Assembly (NCBI GenBank): GCA_033762625.1
Contig: JANRLI010000007.1
Location: forward strand, 62,001-126,000
DNA length: 64,000 nucleotides
Direction of reading: 5' to 3'
Origin: Alphaproteobacteria bacterium
Lineage (GTDB): Bacteria > Pseudomonadota > Alphaproteobacteria > UBA9219 > RGZA01
Of the stretch, positions 58,671 to 64,000 are shown in pieces. Position 1 is the stretch's first letter, and every line of letters begins with the position of its first letter. The translations under genes were made by a program, and so were the position numbers. The notes beneath the pieces are model-generated. The model was not told the DNA's origin. It was given only the letters and a program-made list of their open reading frames with translations, and searched no databases.

Positions 58671-59249
58671 ATGAGCGGCTATTGCATCAAAGCGCCATAC
58701 CACGAAGTTCATGCGCATTACCATAACGAGCAATACGGCTTCCCCTTAACCGCTGAGCATGAATTATTCGAACGTCTTTGTCTTGAAATTTTTCAGGCCG
58801 GGTTGTCGTGGGAAATCGTTCTTAAAAAGCGCCCACAGATGGTAAAGGCGTTTGACAAGTTCAATGTAAATAAGGTTGCAGCATATAAAGCGGCGGATAT
58901 AAAGCGCCTGCTGGCGGATGAAGGCATTATCCGTAACCGTTTAAAAGTGGAAGCTATTATTGAAAACGCTAAACGTCTGATTGCCCTGCGCGATATATAC
59001 AAAGATCCGCCGCTAAAGGGTTTTTCCGCGTTTTTAAGCTATCATCACCCACTGACCAAACCAGAATGGGTCAAGCTGTTTAAGAAGCATTTCAAATTTA
59101 CGGGCGGTGAAATTACTGGCGAATTTTTAATGAGCATCGGGTATTTACCCGGTTCCCACGCAGAAAACTGCCCCGTTTATAAACGTCTTAAAAAAGATTA
59201 TGATGTGCCATGGCTAAACGCGCAAAAGAAAGGCTTTAAATACAAATGA
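58671..59249 (+). CDS. tag: DNA-3-methyladenine glycosylase I
   Basis: This base-excision repair enzyme removes 3-methyladenine from alkylated DNA. The Tag pattern is clear: HYHNEQYGFPL near the N-terminus, LEIFQAGLSWEIVLKKRP with the base-binding glutamate and tryptophan, and the C-terminal SHAENCPVY with the zinc-binding histidine and cysteine (partners of Cys5 and an N-terminal histidine). The length (192) is normal. It overlaps the following exported protein gene by four bases. Confidence 0.9.
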   Translation: MSGYCIKAPYHEVHAHYHNEQYGFPLTAEHELFERLCLEIFQAGLSWEIVLKKRPQMVKAFDKFNVNKVAAYKAADIKRLLADEGIIRNRLKVEAIIENAKRLIALRDIYKDPPLKGFSAFLSYHHPLTKPEWVKLFKKHFKFTGGEITGEFLMSIGYLPGSHAENCPVYKRLKKDYDVPWLNAQKKGFKYK

Positions 59250-59692
59250 TAAAATTGTTTGTTTTGCTTTTTTTGCTGATGCCTGCGCCAGTTTTTGCGC
59301 AAGAGAATACTCAAACCATTCGCGTCGATGCATCGGCATGCCGTTATGTAACCAAGCATGTGCCCGATGCCGATGTTGCGTATAAACCCGGTGTCAATGT
59401 GCATGGCAAAAAAGTTGTGCCAGCGGATGTTGCGCCGCCAACTGATTATCATGTTGAAGATAGTCTCTACCTTCGCCTTACGCTCGATGCGGCCAAGGCT
59501 TTTGGGTTGAAAGTACCAAAAATCCCAACCGTTACGCCTGGCAACAATCCGAATGTGCCAGCGGTAACGGGTGAAACGGTTGCCGGCTATATCACCTTTA
59601 AACACGGCAAGGCTTATCTGAACAACCAGCCGCTGGATCACGCGGGTGAGCGCCAGCTGGCGGTTTTGTGCAGTAATCAAAAGCCGCAATAA
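59246..59692 (+). CDS. Hypothetical exported protein, 148 aa
   Basis: I do not recognise this protein. A signal peptide (IKLFVLLFLLMPAPVFA, cleavage before QENTQ) precedes about 130 mature residues with two cysteines (SACRYVT and AVLCSNQ), which may pair. ADVAYKPGVNVHGKKVVPAD and PKIPTVTPGNNPNVP suggest a beta-rich periplasmic domain. It overlaps the tag stop, so the two are cotranscribed, although no link in function is evident. Confidence 0.68.
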   Translation: MIKLFVLLFLLMPAPVFAQENTQTIRVDASACRYVTKHVPDADVAYKPGVNVHGKKVVPADVAPPTDYHVEDSLYLRLTLDAAKAFGLKVPKIPTVTPGNNPNVPAVTGETVAGYITFKHGKAYLNNQPLDHAGERQLAVLCSNQKPQ

Positions 59693-59786
59693 CGCCCAAA
59701 TCAGGTGATAACTGGGGTGACATTGCTCCGGTTTTTGATTAGCTTCATCTCCTCGCCCAGCCTTATCCAAAGAAGATTAAAATCCC

Positions 59787-61112
59787 ATGCGTTTATCCCA
59801 GTATTTCCTGCCTACGCTTAAAGAAAACCCGACCGAAGCGCAGATTGTCTCGCACCGTTTGATGCTGCGCGCAGGACTTGTGCGCCAAACCAGTGCAGGC
59901 ATTTATGCATGGCTTCCCATGGGCTACCGCGTTTTGCGTAAGATCGAACAGATTGTGCGCGAAGGCCAAGACGAAGCAGGCGCGCAAGAAGTATTGATGC
60001 CCACCATTCAACCCGCAGAACTCTGGCAGCAATCAGGTCGCTATGAAGCTTATGGCAAGGAAATGCTACGCATCAAAGACCGCCATGAACGCGAAATGCT
60101 GTATGGGCCAACCAACGAAGAAATGATTACCGATATTTTCCGCGCATCGGTTAAAACCTACCGCGATGTGCCGAAGAATTTGTACCACATGCAATGGAAG
60201 TTCCGCGATGAAGTGCGCCCGCGTTTTGGCGTGATGCGTGGCCGCGAATTCCTGATGAAAGATGCCTATTCATTTGATCTGGATAAGGCAGGCGCGCGTA
60301 TTGCGTATCAAAAAATGTTCCTATCATACTTACGTATCTTTGCGCGCATGGGCTTGCAGGCCATTCCAATGCAGGCCGATACGGGCCCGATTGGCGGCGA
60401 TATGAGCCATGAGTTTATTATTCTCGCTGAAACCGGCGAAAGCGGCGTCTTCTGCCATCCTGATTGGGTAAAGACCGACCCGCTCAAAGAAGCCGTAGGA
60501 TATAATGATGACTTAAATCCATTCTTTGATAAATACACCAAGCTTTACGCCGCAACCGATGAAAAGCACAAACCTGGCGCAGCTGGCTTGCCAGACAGCG
60601 AATTATTGCAAGCACGCGGGATTGAAGTTGGGCACATCTTCTACTTCGGAACCAAATATTCCGAACCCATGGGCGCAAAGGTAACGGGGCCGAATGGCGA
60701 CCTCATCACCTTGGAAATGGGTTCTTATGGTATTGGCGTATCACGCCTTGTGGGCGCGATTATCGAGGCATGCCACGATGATGCCGGTATCATCTGGCCC
60801 GAAGCGGTTGCACCGTACAAGGTTGGCCTTTTGAATTTGAAGGCGAATGACGCGGCGGCGACCAAGATTTGCGATGATATTTACGCCAAACTGCAGCAAG
60901 CAGGCGTAGAAGTGCTGTATGATGACCGCGACGAACGCGCAGGCACAAAATTCGCGGATTGCGATTTGATTGGTCTGCCATGGCAAATCATCGGTGGGCG
61001 CGGTTTAGATAAAGGTCTTGTGGAGCTTAAGAACCGTAAATCAGGTGAACGTGCCGAAGTAACCATTGAAGACGCGCTCAAGAAAGTGTGCGGCCAGAAA
61101 GACAATAAGTAA
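59787..61112 (+). CDS. proS: Prolyl-tRNA synthetase, short form without editing insert
   Basis: ProS charges tRNA-Pro. The class II motifs are in [20 protein letters not shown] (motif 1 region), [21 protein letters not shown] (motif 2, in parts) and [14 protein letters not shown] (motif 3), with a C-terminal anticodon-binding domain ([16 protein letters not shown]). At 441 residues it lacks the roughly 180-residue editing domain of the E. coli enzyme, as is usual in alphaproteobacteria; Ala-tRNA-Pro would then need a separate editing protein. Its stop shares a base with the lolC start. Confidence 0.95.
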   Translation: MRLSQYFLPTLKENPTEAQIVSHRLMLRAGLVRQTSAGIYAWLPMGYRVLRKIEQIVREGQDEAGAQEVLMPTIQPAELWQQSGRYEAYGKEMLRIKDRHEREMLYGPTNEEMITDIFRASVKTYRDVPKNLYHMQWKFRDEVRPRFGVMRGREFLMKDAYSFDLDKAGARIAYQKMFLSYLRIFARMGLQAIPMQADTGPIGGDMSHEFIILAETGESGVFCHPDWVKTDPLKEAVGYNDDLNPFFDKYTKLYAATDEKHKPGAAGLPDSELLQARGIEVGHIFYFGTKYSEPMGAKVTGPNGDLITLEMGSYGIGVSRLVGAIIEACHDDAGIIWPEAVAPYKVGLLNLKANDAAATKICDDIYAKLQQAGVEVLYDDRDERAGTKFADCDLIGLPWQIIGGRGLDKGLVELKNRKSGERAEVTIEDALKKVCGQKDNK

Positions 61113-62377
61113 TGTTCAGTACCTTCGAGCGCACAGTTGCATGGCGGTATTTGCGCGCAAAACGCCGCGAAGGCTTTATTTCCGTGATCAGCTGGTTCTC
61201 GCTGCTTGGTATTGCGCTGGGCGTTGCAACGCTGATTATTGTCATGGCGGTGATGAACGGCTTTCGCGCCGAACTCTTCTCCCGCATTCTTGGGCTGAAT
61301 GGCCATTTGAATATTTATGCTCAACGTGGCTTTCTGTATCCTGAGCCAATGTTTACTGATGCGCTGGCAAAAATCCCCGGCGTAAAGGGCATCACCCCCT
61401 TGGTGGAGGGGCAAGTACTGACCTCCAGCAAGGAAGCTGCAACCGGCGCAGTTGTGCGCGGCATTAAGCCAGCAGACATCAAGGTGAAGCCCGTGCTTTC
61501 CAAAAAAGTGGTGCAGGGCAGTCTGGATGCGTTCCAAGGAGATGGTGTTGCCATCGGCGTTCGTATGGCCCAGCGCTTGGGAGTAAAGGTAGGCGGCAAA
61601 ATCACGCTAGTCTCTCCGCGTGGTATGCAAACGGCATTTGGCACCGTTCCGCGTATTCAGGCATTCCCGATTGCCGCGATTTACGATGTAGGCATGTTTG
61701 AATTTGATAATAACTTTGTCTTCATGCCCATTGAAACCGCGCAGAATTTCTTTGGCATGGGCCAAGGTAATACAGCGGGGATTACCATGCTGGAAATGAT
61801 GGTCGCTGACCCAAATAAAATGAATGATGTTTATGATGCCGTGATTAAAACTGCGGATGACACATCTAAACAGCCGCTGCGTTTGCTAAGTTGGCGCGAT
61901 GTGCATGCCAGCTTCGTGAATGCATTACAGGTAGAGCGAAATGTGATGTTCCTAATTCTCACGCTCATCATTTTGGTCGCAGCCTTTAATATCATTTCCG
62001 GCATGATTATGCTGGTGAAGGATAAGGGGCGCGACATCGCCATTCTGCGCACCATGGGTGCAACACGCGGTTCAGTGATGCGTATATTCTTTCTTTCCGG
62101 CGCATCAATTGGCGTGGTTGGCACGTTGGCGGGCGTTGCGCTTGGTGTTGGGTTTAGCCTGAATATTGAAAACATCCGCCAAGCGCTGCAAAGCCTGACC
62201 GGAACGGAACTTTTCTCACCTGAAATCTACTTCCTTTCCCAGCTTCCTGCCAAATTGGATATGGGCGAGGTGGTGCAGGTGGTCATTATGGCGCTGGGAC
62301 TTTCATTCCTTGCCACGCTATACCCCTCATGGCGCGCTGCGCGTCTCGATCCGGTGGAGGCGTTACGTTATGAGTAA
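61112..62377 (+). CDS. lolC: Lipoprotein-releasing ABC permease LolC/LolE
   Basis: This is the membrane subunit of the Lol exporter, which releases lipoproteins from the inner membrane to the carrier LolA. Four helices flank a large periplasmic domain: the first (WFSLLGIALGVATLIIVMAV) at the N-terminus and three near the C-terminus, ending in PSWRAARLDPVEALRYE, which is typical. At 421 residues it is normal. Only one permease gene is present, so it probably works as a homodimer (LolF-like). The start codon shares a base with the proS stop (TAATG). Confidence 0.93.
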   Translation: MFSTFERTVAWRYLRAKRREGFISVISWFSLLGIALGVATLIIVMAVMNGFRAELFSRILGLNGHLNIYAQRGFLYPEPMFTDALAKIPGVKGITPLVEGQVLTSSKEAATGAVVRGIKPADIKVKPVLSKKVVQGSLDAFQGDGVAIGVRMAQRLGVKVGGKITLVSPRGMQTAFGTVPRIQAFPIAAIYDVGMFEFDNNFVFMPIETAQNFFGMGQGNTAGITMLEMMVADPNKMNDVYDAVIKTADDTSKQPLRLLSWRDVHASFVNALQVERNVMFLILTLIILVAAFNIISGMIMLVKDKGRDIAILRTMGATRGSVMRIFFLSGASIGVVGTLAGVALGVGFSLNIENIRQALQSLTGTELFSPEIYFLSQLPAKLDMGEVVQVVIMALGLSFLATLYPSWRAARLDPVEALRYE

Positions 62378-63059
62378 TGGGGTTATGAATAATGAAGTGC
62401 TTATCACCCGCGATTTGCGCAAAAGCTTCCGCAGCGGTGAAAACCGGCTGGATGTCTTGCGCGGTGTAAGCGTAACGCTCAAACCCGGTGAAATGGTTGC
62501 GCTGGTGGGGCCTTCGGGGTCTGGGAAATCAACTTTGTTGCAAATCATCGGTCTGCTGGATAAAGCAGATTCAGGAGAGCTGATTATTGCTAGTGAAAAG
62601 GTTATTGCGAATAGTGATGAGCAACGCACGGCGCTTCGTTCCAAACGCATAGGTTTTGTCTATCAATTCCACCATCTGTTGCCAGAATTCTCGGCGCTTG
62701 AAAATGTATCCTTGCCGCAGATGATTGCAGGCCGTTCCCCAACGGTTGCCGCCGAACGGTCAAAAGAATTATTAACAAAAGTAGGGCTGGAGCACCGACT
62801 CAGCCACCGCCCCGCAGAGCTATCCGGCGGCGAGCAGCAACGCGTTGCGATTGCGCGTGCACTTGCGAATAAGCCGCGATTGCTGATTGCCGATGAACCA
62901 ACTGGCAATCTCGATGCCGCTAATGCGACTATGGTTTTTAACGTATTAAGGGAAGTATGCGTTAACGAACAGGTCGCGATTCTGATGGCGACACACAATC
63001 TTGAATTGGCGCAACTATTAAACCGTGTTATTGAAATGAAAGACGGCATAGCCGTTTAG
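62370..63059 (+). CDS. lolD: Lipoprotein-releasing ABC ATPase LolD
   Basis: LolD powers the Lol exporter. Walker A GPSGSGKST, the signature LSGGEQQRVAIARAL, Walker B LLIADEPTGNLD and the H-loop ATHNLEL are intact. The ATG at 62370 (MSNGVMNNE) overlaps the lolC stop by eight bases and gives 229 residues, a normal length; 62385 is an alternative. In many alphaproteobacteria dnaE follows; here the next frame is a NERD-like protein. Confidence 0.95.
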   Translation: MSNGVMNNEVLITRDLRKSFRSGENRLDVLRGVSVTLKPGEMVALVGPSGSGKSTLLQIIGLLDKADSGELIIASEKVIANSDEQRTALRSKRIGFVYQFHHLLPEFSALENVSLPQMIAGRSPTVAAERSKELLTKVGLEHRLSHRPAELSGGEQQRVAIARALANKPRLLIADEPTGNLDAANATMVFNVLREVCVNEQVAILMATHNLELAQLLNRVIEMKDGIAV

Positions 63060-63083
63060 ATTCTCAACACGGCGTAGTAACAT

Positions 63084-64000
63084 ATGGTTTCAGGCGTACA
63101 GGCCCTTGCACCCAACCTATCCCGCGATGAGCAACTTCGCGGGCGGCAGAATGTTCGCACTGCGCTGCGCAATTTCACCAGCGAATTATTGGTCTTTTAT
63201 AATCCCAAAGTAAATTTGGAGGAGATGGACGACTTATACGATCGTCCGCTCGACATCGTGCTGCTGCACCGTTCCAAAGGCTTGATGGGTATCAGCATCA
63301 AAAGCGGCGAAATTGTCGAGGAAAGCGGCGACCTTGTAAGTCAGTATCAGCCGAATAAAGAATATTACAAAATCATCGATCCGATTAAGCAGGCGCAAAA
63401 GGCCATGATGGCATTACTGGATGCGTGCGACCCGGCGTTAAAAGAATTTGTGCCAATTAGTGTGATCGTAATTTACCCTGATACGCATAAATCCGAATTT
63501 ATGCATGCGAACCCCTTATTCCTTTTTGAAGAAGATTTGAAATCTGACCAGTTGCAGCAGCAGTTGCTGGATTTGTATCTGGAAAACTGGGATACAGAAA
63601 AAGCGCTGAAATATGCGGCGAATGCAACGCGTATCAAGGAATTCCTAAAGACCCATAGCGATAATAATATCGAACGGGTGGAGCGTAAGGAAACGCTCAG
63701 CAAGCTTGGTGTACGCGAAGAAAAGAAAGCCTATGTGCTGCCAAGTAAGACTGCGCCGGGTGCGATTGGTGCCCAAGCTGCCAAGGCAGCCAGCGTGCCG
63801 CCGCGCCTTGCACAACAACCTGCGCCGCGGGCTGTATCACTTCCGCCGCAAGCGGCTCAACAACAATCTGTACAGCAACGTACCCAACCTCAACGTAGCC
63901 AACAAAAATCTGCGCCAAACCAGCGCGTACAGCAAAAGCCATCTCCACAAAAAGTGGCCCCGCCCAACAGGGCGATGCGTGTGGCGGTTCCGCCGATTAA
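63084..64000 (+). CDS. NERD-like domain protein, 3' end cut by window
   Basis: An open frame from the ATG at 63084 runs off the window (305 codons so far). Residues 50-80 (DLYDRPLDIVLLHRSKGLMG then ISIKSGE) resemble the NERD (nuclease-related) domain, a restriction-endonuclease-like fold: Asp57 fits the first catalytic position, and SIK stands where E-x-K is usual, so the glutamate may be replaced. The end, from about residue 225, is rich in Gln, Pro and Ala and looks disordered. It lies 24 bases after lolD. The enzyme role is unproven. Confidence 0.6.
   Translation, partial: MVSGVQALAPNLSRDEQLRGRQNVRTALRNFTSELLVFYNPKVNLEEMDDLYDRPLDIVLLHRSKGLMGISIKSGEIVEESGDLVSQYQPNKEYYKIIDPIKQAQKAMMALLDACDPALKEFVPISVIVIYPDTHKSEFMHANPLFLFEEDLKSDQLQQQLLDLYLENWDTEKALKYAANATRIKEFLKTHSDNNIERVERKETLSKLGVREEKKAYVLPSKTAPGAIGAQAAKAASVPPRLAQQPAPRAVSLPPQAAQQQSVQQRTQPQRSQQKSAPNQRVQQKPSPQKVAPPNRAMRVAVPPI

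Noticed and set aside
60881-61537. 218-residue open frame on the minus strand
   Set aside because: It is antisense to the proS-lolC junction, both strongly supported.

Overview
The window is a chromosome segment from an alphaproteobacterium. Two conserved gene orders support this: tig, clpP, clpX, lon, hupB, and nuoA to nuoN, birA, coaX, rnj, DUF1467 gene, proS, lolC, lolD. An F1 ATP synthase block, a 470-residue glutamine synthetase with an adenylylation-type tyrosine loop, a short prolyl-tRNA synthetase without the editing insert, and an RNase J in a Gram-negative setting (lolCD, mlaEF) agree with it. Base composition looks roughly balanced by eye. Many small exported or lineage-specific proteins have no recognisable family, which suggests a poorly sampled lineage. 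I cannot name the order.

Layout. 1-5.1 kb: the end of argE, then a leftward run dnaB, alr, mlaE, mlaF. 5.1-9.3 kb: orphan genes, a NUDIX hydrolase, tRNA-Asn, and tRNA-Leu(UAA) followed by a 0.8-kb segment that ends in a second copy of the tRNA 3' end. 9.3-15 kb: guaA between two methyltransferase-like genes, two branched-chain amino acid permease genes (livH, livM) without their ATPases, and a ferredoxin. 15-19.1 kb: atpG and atpD, two unknown genes, then atpC; atpH and atpA are not adjacent. 19.1-28.6 kb: exported orphans, a pilin-like protein, glnA with a clear terminator, tRNA-His, a bifunctional NAD(P)HX repair enzyme, two large orphans, tRNA-Leu(UAG) and two tandem GT2 glycosyltransferases. 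28.8-39.7 kb: the proteostasis block tig, clpP, clpX, lon, hupB, with two exported proteins after tig and three unknown genes, one with an HExxH motif, inserted between clpX and lon. 39.7-40.5 kb: a small membrane orphan, tRNA-Val and tRNA-Asp. 40.7-54.8 kb: all fourteen complex I subunits, tightly packed. 54.8-63 kb: housekeeping genes running on from nuoN. 63.1-64 kb: an open-ended NERD-like gene cut by the window edge.

How the genes work together. Complex I builds the proton gradient and the F1 subunits draw on it. ClpXP, Lon and trigger factor cover folding and turnover. LolCD and MlaEF move lipoproteins and phospholipids in the envelope. No insertion sequence, prophage, CRISPR array or rRNA operon was seen. 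The most unusual points are the two unknown genes inside the F1 block, the insertion between clpX and lon, a recurring TTCTAATCT-like motif in front of proteostasis genes, the tRNA-Leu repeat, and the NERD-like protein after lolD.
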